NCBI GenBank assembly: GCA_022661535.1
Contig: JAKULF010000007.1
Span: 4,126,772-4,190,771, forward strand
Reading direction: 5' to 3'
Origin: Eutypa lata
Lineage: Eukaryota; Ascomycota; Sordariomycetes; Xylariales; Diatrypaceae
Length of the DNA: 64,000 nt
In this document: positions 26,990 through 38,717 of the stretch, in pieces
Position numbering within the stretch: position 1 is the stretch's first letter
Layout of the letters: each line of letters opens with the position of its first letter
The notes under the pieces: generated by a model
Database searches by the model: none
Told to the model about the DNA's origin: nothing
Seen by the model: the letters and a program-made list of their open reading frames with translations, nothing else
Made by a program: the position numbers and the translations under genes

Positions 26990-29900
26990 ATGGGAAGTTT
27001 TCTTTTTAAGTGGTAAGCAACTATGCCGATGGGTCCGGTCTCTCTTTTTATGCTAGCTTTAAAGTTATCACATGTGTTCTCAGGCACATGAGAACGTGCA
27101 CAAGCAGCATGGGCATCTACGAATACCATGTTAAGCTTCATCGATGATTTTTATCTATCAATATGTTTCACCGTCGTGGCAGCTACATGGCAATAATGGC
27201 CGTTTCAAATATTATTGTCATCAGTGCCCACCCCCTCACCCTCGCTCATAACTTTCCATGTATACCTGGCCCAACATTAGGCTAAAGATCATCTTGTTCG
27301 GAGTATGTACTAATGTCGGCTGTCTTCATCATCTAGGGCGCATCCCGCCTCCGACGTCTACGTGACGGGCACCTTCGACGACTGGAAGAAGTCAGAGAAG
27401 CTCGAGAAGGTTGGAGAGCATTTTGAGAAGACCGTGGTACTTCCCGATGCCTCGAAAAAGATCTACTATAAGGTTCGTCGAATTACGTCCTTCTTATAAC
27501 AACATCTCTGTTATTCATCGTGCACGAGCCATGTTCGACATTTCCCCATTACCCATCATTGCGAACATAATCCCAATTGCACTGGCGTCGGCTTCATCAT
27601 CGTAATTATCGTCGGTGGCGAAGGGGGGGGCAACAGCATTAGCAGTGTCTCTAAATCCGTAGCTTGACCGGCTTCAGACAAACCCCCCTACATTCGTACT
27701 GTTGTGCTGTCTGTCCTAAACAATCTTATAAGGAAAGGTTTTGCTTCAAAATGAGACAATCGATCTGTGAACAGCCGGGCCGTACCTCATCTCATATAGG
27801 ACGAAGCTACTTTAGCTAGCTCGCTCGCTCGGGACCTCGCAGGTTGATCACCTTTTGTTTGCTTGAATTGCCTGAAGCTGTTGATTTTTTACTTTTTATT
27901 TGCCCTACGCACGCTACGGTGACCTTCCACGTCCTGTTTTCGTACCTTCCAAACACCAGTCAAAGCCAAGTGAGAAGGGAAGGGGAAGGAAGGGTAGGGG
28001 AGGGGGGTATGACGCAAGATGACTGTGAAACGGCAACTACTTTGTTAGAAGTAGACTTGTGACAACTAGGCAGGTGGTTGTACAAGCAATTCCCAACAGA
28101 GTTCAGCTGTAGCCGTTCATGAATCAGTCGAAGCTTCTCTCCCTTCAATTCATCATTTCACTTACCTTCCCTATACTTTCCTTGCCCTCCACACGGAAGC
28201 AGAGCAAAGCAAAGCAAAGCAAAGCAAAGCAAATCAAACAGACCAGAAGCAATCCGGCAACATTGAAGGTTTTCCAACCCGCTTAAGTTTAGCTCGACAC
28301 CTTGAGACAGGCATACAGGTGCGAGTGCAAGCGCAAGTGCAATTGCAATTTGCAGGAACTACCTACATACGTACTGTGGGGCCGATTACATCGGCAAACC
28401 TTGAACTGTAAAGGGAATTGATTACCAGACCTTGTCGTTCTCTAGCCTAGCGCAGCGCAGCCTGCTCTTCCATGTCATTAACAAGTCCTACTCTACGTAC
28501 CTAATTCTACTCTCCCACTTTACATAGCGCCTATCCGCCTTCTCCGCGCCGCCTATTTTACCAGCCCCTCCATTTCCCCCCTCTGTGTGACTTCCTCAAC
28601 TAATCAATCCTACACTATTCCAGTTTGTTGTCGACGGAAACTGGGTGACAGATCCTACTGCTCCTAAAGAAACCGACGAGAGCGGCAACGAGAACAACCT
28701 CCTAGAACCTGCGCAAATTACTGTCGAGCCAACTCCTGCCACCACCATGTTGAGTTCGGCTGCTCCTGAATCGACCACGGCCGCATTGGCTGCCGAGGTT
28801 CCGCTGGAGAAGAAGGACGACACTGTCACGGAAACTCCAGCTACTGATGCTGTAGTAGAAAAGAATGAGAAGGACGAGAAATCCGATCTGCCAGGGACTT
28901 TCCCCATTACTCCTGCGGCCGAGATCGGCATCAATCCCCTTCCTGCTGCTGCTGGCGCTGTGAACCCTGTGACATTGGCTCCCGGCGAGAAGATTCCCGA
29001 TGAGGTTTCCGCAGAAAGTACCACGGCCAATGTCAAGCTCGACCCCGAATCATATGAGAAGAGTGACGCGCTTCCAGGTACTCACTATACCCCCACTTCA
29101 CCTTTGTACTCAACTAACAGCATATAGGCGGGGCTCCCTTCTCTGTTGACGAACCCGCTGGCGCCACTGTTCCCGAGGTCGTCAAGGAAAGTCAAGAGAA
29201 AGCACATTTTGACCCTGAAGCCAGCGCTGTTCCCGAAGAGTTAGAGGAGAAGGCTGCTGTCGAGAAAGAGCTTCTAGACAAGGTCAAGGAAGCGCCCACC
29301 ACGTCCGAAGGTACAGCAGGTGAGGGCACCGAAAAGACCGAGAATGACGTGACCCTCGACGAGGCTGCTGCTTCAGTCGCTGCAGCGGCTACGGCTGCTG
29401 CCACTGCGGCTGGCGGGGCAGCTCTTGCAGCTGCGGTCACCGCTAAGGATACCGTCGTCGAAAAGGCAACTGAGGCAGCTACAACCGCCCAGGCTACAGC
29501 CACTGAGGCGGCAACAAACTTGCCCGAGCCTGTCAAAGAGAAGCTTCCTAAGTCCGTCCAGGCCACCATTGCAGGAACAGAGAAGGAGGAAACTCGCGAG
29601 GAGGTTTCGCCTGAGGTCCCTGCGGAGGTGAAGGAGTCGATCATCGGGGCAGGAAAGGAACCCGAGGCGGCGGCTAACACCGAAGCTGTTACTGAGAAGA
29701 AGGCCGTCGAAGCAGAGCTGTTGAATGAGGTCAAGCCGACTGAGGCGAAGGCCGAGCCTTCTACCACAGAGGCCAAGACGGAGACACCTGTTAGCAAGGC
29801 TAAGACGGAGGAAGCTATCGCCGAAGTCAAGACCGAGACGGCTACTTCGGAGCCAAAGGCTGCGGTACCCGCAACGAACGGTGCTTCGAACGGCGCTTCG

Positions 29901-30074
29901 AACGGCGCTTCCGCTGTAACGGATCCAACCACTCCAGCCAAGCCCGCCGAGGCAAAGGCATCGACGAGTAGCAGTGACAAGCCAGCTGAGGCTCCTGCCA
30001 AGACGGAGAAGAAGAAGAAGAACAGACTGAGTGCCATCTTCGGCAAGCTGAGGGGCAAGGTTTCGCAGAAATAA
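26990..30074 (+). CDS. CBM48 (AMPK-type glycogen-binding) domain protein, Crp1/Mdg1-like
   Basis: Four exons: 26990-27012, 27337-27472, 28624-29077 and 29128-30074; 519 residues. The first three exons join to MGSFLFKWAHPASDVYVTGT, then FDDWKKSEKLEKVGEHFEKT and VVLPDASKKIYYKFVVDGNW (residues 1-60), a full CBM48/early-set domain. The rest is almost all Ala, Glu, Lys, Thr and Pro, without a fold I recognise, and ends in a basic KKKKNRLSAIFGKLRGKV segment. Yeast Crp1 and Mdg1 share this plan: an N-terminal domain plus a long low-complexity tail. Mdg1 acts in pheromone signalling and Crp1 binds cruciform DNA, but the role here is not known. The second intron is long for this window (1151 bases) and splits the CBM48 domain just before FVVDGNW. 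Its donor is GTTCGT. Confidence 0.85.
28204..28233 (+). repeat. GCAAA pentamer tandem repeat
   Basis: Six copies of GCAAA inside intron 2 of the CBM48 gene. Confidence 0.85.
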
Positions 30075-31690
30075 TTTTGAGGCGCCTTTTTACTGCAGTC
30101 GATGTCTTTATCTCTCTCTTCTTCTTTTTGACCCTACTTGCTTCAGCGTTCATGATTCCCCATTTCGCATGTCCCGCTTAAAAGCGGTGGCTTAAAGCGG
30201 ATGATTTTTTTCTCTTTCTTTTTCTCGATTCAAAGCATCTAGTGTATGATAATACCCGTCAACTCAGCAAAATACCCCTCGAACATACCCCCCCTTGCTA
30301 CGGAAAAGAAGTTTCGCCGTTGATGAGCTTTTAGACCCGGGTGCTTTGGGCAATGTACGTTATGCTAGATGGATTGATGGTGTAATGATTGCCATGGTTG
30401 CTGAAGGGATGATGAGCTACGGTTTGGAACACTTTCTATTTGGTCCACACGTCTCTGTTGTGTGGATCATTACTTTCAGGTCTCTGATGCTGGCGCAGTG
30501 GTTGTGTTTACCTTATGTCACTTCATGATTTTTCAAATTAATCAGCTGGTGCGCTGATGAGGTTGCAGAAATGATGGGAAAAGGGACATAATGAGTTACG
30601 AACAGGAATCTGGGAACAGAGTGGAGGGTTCGAGCACAAGCATTGTCGGGGAAGAGATTTGCAGGTTGTGAATCTTGGAAACCCTCGCAGAGAATCTGTC
30701 AGATAGGGGGTCGTTACGACAGCTCGGGGGAGAACTTGAGGGGGTTAGTTATGTAGGAGGTGCTTGATATGAAATAGGTGGTTTATAGGTAATTAAATAG
30801 TATAAATGAATGGTTATGAGTAATCCTGGGGAGATACACGAAGGTAAACCAGGGAGAACAATTTCTACCATTTCAATTTGTTTTATTCTAAGTATGTTGA
30901 AGTTGTATATGCATTTGTGTTGGTTTCCTAGTTGTAGAATGGCACAAGTAATGATAAGTGGCTCTACATGCGGTTTGTATTACTTAATACTGGTGTTAAT
31001 AGCAGCTAGAGGCATAGGCCAGCTCTAGGTAACTAAGTCTACCTAAACATTCGATTAACCAATCAGACGACATCTGCAGCTCACCTGCAGTTAAGTCCAT
31101 TTTTTGCCCCGCGGGAAGAAGGGTCAATCAATGAGTTACAGTTACAGGCAGTGAATGAATGATGCGAGAGTGACCGAGTGACTCTTTGCAGGTCTTGACG
31201 GGATTCACTTCCAGTCTCTCTCCCTCTCCGGTATCTAGCTTGCTCTACCCAGCTTCAGGTTAGACCAACTAGAAACATCAACCCTTTAAGTACCCCTCCC
31301 TATCTTATCCTCTTCTTTTTTCTTTCCCTTTATAACCATTACCTTTCCCGGGGGTTACCGGGGCCCCGTTCAACCTGGACCCCATTTCGAATCTGACTTG
31401 AGTCAAGGGGACTTTTGCCATCTCGACCATTCGAAGGAGATCGGCCGAACTACATACCCACCACATTTGTCATCGTCATCTTTCTTTTATGCTTCTCTCA
31501 ACAACAACACCGCGACAAAGCCATTTACAATTACTTATCTATCCTCTAGACTTTTGTCTACCTTAACTGAAAGGGAGGTGATCGTGATATATACCATTGG
31601 CCAATTGCACATAGCCTGCCGATTTACTCCTCATTATTGCTTCCAACCTCACCATAAGCTGAGTATTCTCGTATCTGGCCCGTGGACATC
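30075..31690. other. Intergenic; leader of the RING protein gene
   Basis: No gene seen. The 400 bases before 31691 are pyrimidine-rich and probably form the promoter and leader. No upstream ATG reading frame overlaps the start. Confidence 0.5.
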
Positions 31691-33711
31691 ATGAGCTCTG
31701 GCTCGTCGAACCTGGGCGGCAAATCCCTAGCTGCTCCGACAACATTTTCTACATCCTCTCAGCACGCTTCAACCCCTTCACCTAGTTTCGAGACGAGCGC
31801 CCGCCGATCCAGTCCGTATAGTCCGTCCATTCCGAACTCGGCACCCAGAAAGAGTCAAGCATCAAGGAAACAACATCGGAATCAGCGGAGGCCATTCAGA
31901 GACAATCATCGAGTCGACGAGGATGATGATATGGCTGAAATCGTGAGCTGCCAATCCTTTACTACATTCTCGTAGTCTACACCTTTCCACTCTGGAATGC
32001 TAATCTGGCTCGAAATTAGAGAGCCGTTCGGAATGCTTCGAGCCGTAGAGGCCAGACCTCCATCACCCATTTACTAAATTACTCAACTCCAGCCCGACAC
32101 ATCTCCGATCATACACACCACCGACCCACAAGACGTCATCCCACATGGGGTCCTGGCTCCGGATACCATACCGTTGACAAGGCCAGGTTTGTCCATGCAA
32201 ACTACAGGTTCGTTGTCTCCCCGACCGGCACGTATAACTCGCAAGCCGTCGATGCCGATGACCACCTCGAATGGTCCGATGTGCTGCAGGTCATTGCATC
32301 TAAGGAATCCCAGGCGACGTCGTGTCCCATCTGCCTCTCCGATCCCGTTGCCCCTCGAATGGCGAGATGCGGTCACATATTCTGTCTCTCTTGTTTATTA
32401 CGTTTCATGAACTCCACAAACGATGACGAGCCAAGTTCAAGGAAGGAGACGCGGTGGAAGAAGTGTCCCATTTGTGAAGATGCCTTTAAGCTTGCCGAGA
32501 CAAAACCAGTGCGGTTCTATGCAGGACAAGAGAATCCTTTCCCAAGGGTTGGGGAAGATGTCGTGTTACGCTTAATGCTACGAGATTCGGGCTCTACATT
32601 GGCTTTACCGAAAGAAGGTGGCACCGATGTCGTCAATGTAGGCGAAGATGTTCCATGGCATTTCGCGGCCAATGTTCTAGACTATGCACCTATCATGAAG
32701 GGTACCAACGATTACTTGGCCGAACAATTTGATAGGGAAACAGAAGATCTAAGGCGGCAGGCTCAGGAGGACGAGCACCAGTTTGGAGTCGAAGACGGCG
32801 ATTGGACTCAACGCGCCATCAGAGCAATAAACACGGCCCGGGATAAATTAAGTGAGCAGAAGAGCGAGGATACGATTGGCGTGCTTGAAGCAAGCACGGC
32901 GAGGGCGAAGCAACCTGCAGGTCAACAGTTTCACTTCTACATGGCGCCGCCACACCTATATCTCTCGCCTCTTGATATTCGCATTCTAAAGACTAAGTTT
33001 GGTGACTTTTCCAACTTCCCTTCAACCCTGCTACCACGTGTCGAGCACATCTCTACAGGACACGTAGTAGATGATGCGCTGAGGAAACGTGCCAAGTATT
33101 TAGGTCATCTTCCATATGGCTGTGTTGTCAGTTTCTTAGAATGCGATTGGACAGATATAGTGCCTGCGGAAATTCTTGAGGCCTTCAAACCTGATGTAGA
33201 GCGTCGGCGTAAGGCACACCAAGATAAGGCAGCACAGGAAGAACGTGAGAGGGTGCAGGCGGAGCGGATGGAGGCTGCTGCTATCGGCCGTGGTGCTAGG
33301 CGGCACTTTGATCAAGACCATGATGAAGGAATCGACTCGGCACCAATATTAAACTCAGATGATTTCCAGCCATTGAGTTCAGTAGCCGGCACGACGCCAC
33401 CAAATCCACGGCCTGGTTTTGAACAGCTGGCTACGTTGTCGACAAGTCCCTCGGCCTCTAGGACTGTTTGGGGAACGCCTGCAATCCCGGTATCACCCAC
33501 CTTGAGGCCTACTCAGGAGCAGGAGATCAATGACGGATGGCTAAAAGAAGACGAGGTATTCGGTCCTGCGGAGATAGCGATGCAAATGGAAGCTTTTGGG
33601 CTTGATGGGAGTGACTCGGGGCCAGCAAACGGGCCAGCTCCCACTAAGGGGAAGAAGAAGAAGAAACAGAAGATTACCCTGATGAGTACGGGTGGTCATC
33701 GCGGCGGATAA
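31691..33711 (+). CDS. RING finger protein, RNF10/Mag2-like
   Basis: Two exons: 31691-31942 and 32020-33711, phase 0 intron (GTGAGC...AATTAG), 647 residues. The C3HC4 RING is at residues 186-236: Cys186, Cys189, Cys201, His203, Cys206, Cys209, Cys233 and Cys236 (CPICLSDPVAPRMARCGHIF; KKCPICEDAF). Upstream is the conserved block FVHANYRFVVSPTGTYNSQA, and downstream FYAGQENPFPRVGED and HFYMAPPHLYLSPLDIRIL. This arrangement is that of RNF10/Mag2, a ubiquitin ligase that acts on stalled 40S ribosomes. The C-terminus has a Lys run (KGKKKKKQK). Substrate and ribosome role are inferred from the family. Confidence 0.88.
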
Positions 33712-34510
33712 GGCTCTCTGACGGCCTTTTCCTCGAAATATTGTAGCGAGCGAACACTTCAATCAGCAGACTTGAGCCACGGTTACCTCTTGAGTTAGGT
33801 AATGATTGCATTTGGGTTGAAATATGCTATGCAAATAATGTAGGGTAGTCACGATAGCTCCTATTTGATTCCAAGAGACATCACAGAGACTCGGCAACCC
33901 ATAAAGAGGCCGTCCAAGACGTATTCATATGAAAGGTTTCATTATCGAACCAAGCATCTGTAGTTTTGCATCATCTAGCCGTGTATTATAGGCAACATTA
34001 TCGTAGCATTATAAAACATGTATGTATATCATGCCCTTCAGACTGCCTTCACGCGTACTTTTGACTTGTCTTTAAGGAATGTACTATATAGTTGATCGAA
34101 TAGCATCCGTACATAATCATAAGACACTCACTCTGGCTTTATCTAGGACAGTCGGTCTTATCTTATCTAGATCAGACCCCTCATTGCACTCCTCGTAATT
34201 ATGTCACATATCAGATCAGATCATATAACTACTGATTAACTATAACTTTCTATAGAGTGGGGTTCTAGATAAGTAACCGTACATGTACATAGATACATGT
34301 AGGTATAACAACATTGAAGTTGTCGATCCCGTGTTCATTTACACACATGCATGAACACGTACAAGGGCACTGGAAGTCCGACGCTATAGCTAGTTGATAC
34401 TGCGTACTAACTACATAGTATCCTAGCTCTATATAAAGAGAGAGAGGTACCTACCTATATCCTATGAACTACTTTAGTAAACTTAACAGGTAGTAAAGTC
34501 ACAACGCAAC
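33712..34510. other. Intergenic, promoter of the DHODH-like gene
   Basis: AT-rich. It holds the TATA box at 34430 just before the next gene. Nothing else seen. Confidence 0.5.
34430..34438 (+). promoter_or_regulatory. Likely TATA box of the DHODH-like gene
   Basis: TATATAAAG, 73 bases before the ATG at 34511, a usual spacing for a fungal core promoter. Confidence 0.5.
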
Positions 34511-35716
34511 ATGGACGGCTCACCACCCCCTCCGCTCCGGATCTTCCCACCTCTCCTCAACTCGGCGAACCCCTGGGCGACGACCCAAGAGGACCTCGAG
34601 ACCCTGTTCGAGTGTTCCTCTACAGGTGCCGTCACGACCCGTACTTCGCTTCTAGGCGGCTTTCCCCATGACCCAGCCGTGCACCAGTACACGTTCTTCG
34701 ACCCGTCTAGGCATGACTTCCCTACTGCTGCTGCCGCTGATGGTGAAGCGGCGACAGGGACAGAGACAGAGACGGTGATAAAAACAAGTCACAACTACAA
34801 CGCGAGCTTGAACACGTTAGGCTACAGTCCCGTACCCCTGGACGAGTACCTGGGGTACATCAGCGCTATCTTATCATCATCTTCCTCATCACCACCAACT
34901 CAGAGAAAGAAATACTTCATCGTATCCGTAACAGGCACGCCCGACGAAGTAGCAGAGTGCTACCGCCGCGTAGCACGGCTCCAGGCCCAGCTCGACGCTA
35001 CTAGCAGTAGTAGCGGTGGTAAAACAGATACTACTACTAGCTCTACTCGGCTCGCCGTCGAGGTCAACCTCAGCTGCCCCAATATCCCCGACCATCCGCC
35101 CCCGGCGTACTCCGGGGAGGCGCTGGCGCCGTATCTTGCTGCGCTGAGGGACGCTTCTGCTGCTGCTACTGTTAAGGGGGAAGATGCGGCGGTGCTGGTT
35201 CCCTGGGGTCTCAAGACCCCTCCGTATACGTACGCTGCTCAGTTTGAGACGCTTGTTCATGCGCTGAGGGTAGCGGCGGGGTCAGGGTCAGAATCAGAGG
35301 CGGTGGAAGGAGGAGGAAGAGGGAGGGGGTACTCCCCCGTCAGCTTCCTAACGGCGACGAACACCCTCGGATCCTGTCTCGTGCTCGACGACACGAACAA
35401 CAAATCCACAAGCACATCCACACCCAAGCTCACCGGTAGTGGTGGTGGTGCCTCAGCAGCAGGCATAGGCGGACTCGCCGGCGCGCCCCTGCACCCCCTC
35501 GCGCTGGGGAACGTGGCTACGCTGCGCCGTCTCCTCGACGCGCACGACGAGACCCGCCATGTGCAGATCGTAGGCGTCGGGGGCGTCGAGGATGTCGCGG
35601 GGTATAGGAGGATGCGGGCTGTTGGTGCCGTGGCTGTCGGTGTGGGCACGGCGCTGGGGCGATGCGGTGTCAAGGTTTTTGAGGAGATTGAGGGGGGTGT
35701 TGGGGGGGATTGGTGA
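34511..35716 (+). CDS. Dihydroorotate dehydrogenase, class 1A-like
   Basis: Single exon, 401 residues, no signal or transmembrane segment, so probably cytosolic. Motifs fit the class 1A (cytosolic, fumarate-linked) enzymes: VEVNLSCPNIPDHPPPAYSG contains the Cys that serves as catalytic base in that class. After it come a Lys in PWGLKTPPYT, a Thr/Asn block SFLTATNTLGSC, a Gly-rich IGGLAGAPLHPLALGNVATL and the FMN-phosphate loops VGVGGV and VGVGTALG. The reaction is dihydroorotate to orotate in pyrimidine synthesis. Most fungi use a mitochondrial class 2 enzyme; a class 1A-like gene may be a paralogue with another substrate. Low-complexity Thr/Ser inserts (near residues 80 and 170 and before IGGLAG) are longer than in bacterial enzymes. 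GC-rich codon use. Confidence 0.8.
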   Translation: MDGSPPPPLRIFPPLLNSANPWATTQEDLETLFECSSTGAVTTRTSLLGGFPHDPAVHQYTFFDPSRHDFPTAAAADGEAATGTETETVIKTSHNYNASLNTLGYSPVPLDEYLGYISAILSSSSSSPPTQRKKYFIVSVTGTPDEVAECYRRVARLQAQLDATSSSSGGKTDTTTSSTRLAVEVNLSCPNIPDHPPPAYSGEALAPYLAALRDASAAATVKGEDAAVLVPWGLKTPPYTYAAQFETLVHALRVAAGSGSESEAVEGGGRGRGYSPVSFLTATNTLGSCLVLDDTNNKSTSTSTPKLTGSGGGASAAGIGGLAGAPLHPLALGNVATLRRLLDAHDETRHVQIVGVGGVEDVAGYRRMRAVGAVAVGVGTALGRCGVKVFEEIEGGVGGDW

Positions 35717-36623
35717 TGTGATGGTGGTGGCGGCGGGGGTGGGTGAGTAGGTTTGGTAGAACGGATTAGGTATGAAGGATGAATGAACGAGGTTCTAGGA
35801 AGATTTATTGGGGGGTTTCATGGGATGTGAAGGGACGTAATAGGTATTGTGAAGGCTGGAGTTGACTGGCAAGTTACCTACCTATGTATGGGATGGATGG
35901 TGTTCGTTGGTTTGGTGTTTAGTGGTTGGTTGGTAACTATAGTGAAAGGGGGTATCTCGCTTTAGTTGCCTATTCATTCTCTTTTTCTGCTATACCTAGG
36001 GTAGAAAGAAAGTAGGTAGGTATAGAGGGCAGCTCTACACATAATACATATACTTTCCCATCGAACATACATACCTAGGCATGACTGTATATCGAACTAT
36101 CCAATGTCATGACAAATACTGTGATAAGCAATCCACAATCATGTATTATCAACATCCAAGAGCAGCCCAGAAACCAACCCCATATATGGCATAACTTGGT
36201 ATAAACTAATAACGATAACAGCTTATTCAACGTTCTTCTACCACTGTACACAAAATGGCATATCCAATCCACCGATCCATACTATTACATACATAGGTAC
36301 CTAGAGGTAGGTATTATGAAAAGATGGTAGGTGCTTAGATGTATGTAGGCTGAATGCTGACCTGGTGATCATCATCGTACCTGCCGATGTATATCCGGTA
36401 ACTTAGGTAGGAGGTGGTTCTTTGTTGACAATCCAAACTGGGAATACCACCCAGACTCGTCATCGCCTTACACCGGATTTCCCAGCATTATATCTCACAC
36501 TTTTCTCTCCTTGGATTTATCATGTGCGACGTCGATAAGTGAATTTCCGTCTTTCGGCTGTATTGCAGTGTGGGTGTCAAGTAGAGGAAGGAAGTAGTAC
36601 ACTAGCAGCAACAAGCAGCGAAT
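35717..36623. other. Intergenic, no gene seen
   Basis: Many GGTAGGT and TACCTA repeats. Leader of the proton channel gene at the right end. Confidence 0.5.
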
Positions 36624-37573
36624 ATGAGCGACAACACTCCCTTGCTTGGTAAGTCAATGAACTATTTCCTAATTAAGTAGTGAACCAAACCATCGTCTTA
36701 GCCAGGCGCACATATTATTAGCGACTAGCCAGCCAATTGCCATATCGAGAACCAGAGCTTTAGAAGAACATATTTGTGCGAAGTATACACCTAGTAGATA
36801 TGTCAGCAAGGCTCACACATACATATCTCGGAGCGGAAACGAAGATCTTACCAACTAAGTACATAATGTGCACATAGTTCAATTTCCCGAGAGCGAGCAA
36901 CAGGAACGGGGTCTCGTCGGGACGTGGAACCGTACATTTCACCAGACTCGGCAGTGGGCACAGCGCTCCATCAAATCCAGGGCCAAGCACTGGGTCGTCT
37001 TGGTCTTGGTCATCCTCGACGTCGCCGGCATCCTCAGCGACATCTTCATCGGCCTTATCACCTGCGAGCTGGGCAGGGAGGATGAGTCGTGGGTTGGCCC
37101 CACGCGGCAGGGCCTGACGACCTTCTCGCTCGTCATGAGCTGCGTGTTCATGCTCGAGTTGATCATGTCGGTCCTGGCCGATGGTTTGGAGTGAGTTTCG
37201 TCTGTTTACCTTCTCCCCCTTCCTTTCTGTCATGAGACATAGTACATACACGATACATGATACTATTGCTCGAGATCAAGAATCTAAACAAAATCCATAC
37301 ATCAGATACTTCAAGGAAAAGCTCCACTGCTTCGACGCTTTCGTCATCGTCATGGGGTTTGCGGTTGACCTCCTAGAGCACAACGTCGTCGAGGAGATCG
37401 CCTCTTTGGTCGTCATCCTGCGTCTGTGGCGGTTCGTCAAGATCGTCGATGAGTTTTCTGTTGAGGCGTCCGAGCAGACGGAGGACCTGCGCCAGAGGAT
37501 CGAGGACCTCGAGAAGCAGAACCGCGATTTAAGAGCGCAGATCGGCGACCGTGATGGAATTGCGTCCAGGTGA
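36624..37573 (+). CDS. Voltage-gated proton channel (Hv1 type)
   Basis: Three exons: 36624-36648, 36878-37190 and 37306-37573; 201 residues. The four segments of a lone voltage sensor can be read. S1 is VVLVLVILDVAGILSDI, with the Asp that sets proton selectivity in Hv1. S2 is TFSLVMSCVFMLELIMSVL, with the conserved Glu. S3 is CFDAFVIVMGFAVDLLEH, with two Asp. S4 is VILRLWRFVKIVDEF, with gating charges Arg, Arg, Lys. A coiled coil follows (EDLRQRIEDLEKQNRDLRAQ), as in animal Hv1, which dimerises through it. There is no pore domain, so this is not a K or Na channel. Family role: voltage- and pH-gated proton exit. The third gating charge is Lys where human Hv1 has Arg. The first exon codes only eight residues and is placed by a consensus donor. 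Confidence 0.88.
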
Positions 37574-38717
37574 TGAGAGAGGGAGGGTGGGGGATTAGGG
37601 GGAAGAGGATTGGCTTCTTGGGATTCTTTTGTTCCTGTTGGCGTTTTTCTGATGGCGTGGGTGGTGCGTTTGATGATGCTTGCCGTAGAGTAGACCTAAT
37701 CCCAAAGTACTAACTATAGTGACTAGGGGGCTATATATCCAGTGTTCGGAGCTCGCTTCATATGATCTCCTCGCCTCTAATAACTTGTCGCCGTAGTAAT
37801 ATATCCGACATATTTCTGTAGGTAGCTAGGGTTGTCTACAGGAGAACTCTTATTGATGACAGGCATGTGGTGTGGTCTCGTCACACAACTTCAAAGACCT
37901 AGTATATCAACTTTACATACCAAGACCGAATAGACTCCGATGAGATCGTTGTTTTCCATTCAAACATAGATTCCCTAGCAAATATGTATATAAATGCAGT
38001 ATTTCAACATCGGGAAGAGACGGGGGTGTCGATTCCTTGGGCTTTTCTACGACGTCTAGCCGTTGGGATGTGACACCACGAGCACCCGAGGTCTTACATA
38101 GCCGCTATACCTAGCAGATACGGATATGCCTCAAACACAACTACACTCTCAATGGTCAGGTATTTAAGCTAGCGGCGGCTCTATCGAGGGAGGTTCTTAT
38201 AAGACATAGTATAGCAATGGCATCGCATGTCATTCGTACTAGCTTAGATCACATAAGTCGTAATAACAATTGCGAATTTCGATGTTCCTCCTATATTGCG
38301 TCCCGTTTGTTTCGGAATGGAGAGATCATCCAAATGTTGTGTCATTAACTAGCGATAATACGAGCATAACTATATGCCCAACTGCAGGAAGCCGAGAAAT
38401 ATCGTGAGCTGCCGATTAGTACGGCTACGTGTGTTATTCACGTGCTACAAGTCTAACCTTACCGGCCATTGGGAAGAAGTTGATAATATCGTTCTAACCT
38501 CATGATCCCTGGAGCACCGCCGTAGCGTCGTCTCAAATTTATATATCCCGCTCTTCGGGGCGATATAAAGTGGCCTATTTCCCGAGACTTAGGAGACATC
38601 CAGACCGCCCCTCGAAGTATCTTGTCTACTATGAATCGTCCTCTATGTTCTAAACATATTGTCAGAGGTTAAAACATCACATATACATACACCATTGCTC
38701 CCATACCCTTTTATACC
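37574..38717. other. Intergenic, no gene seen
   Basis: Contains a TATATAAAG-like stretch near 38565 and TTTATA just before the next ATG. No coding region supported. Confidence 0.5.

Noticed and set aside
31398..31694. 98-codon frame overlapping the RING protein start by ATGA
   Set aside because: It begins at a TTG and holds no ATG, so it is not a credible upstream ORF; the overlap is chance.
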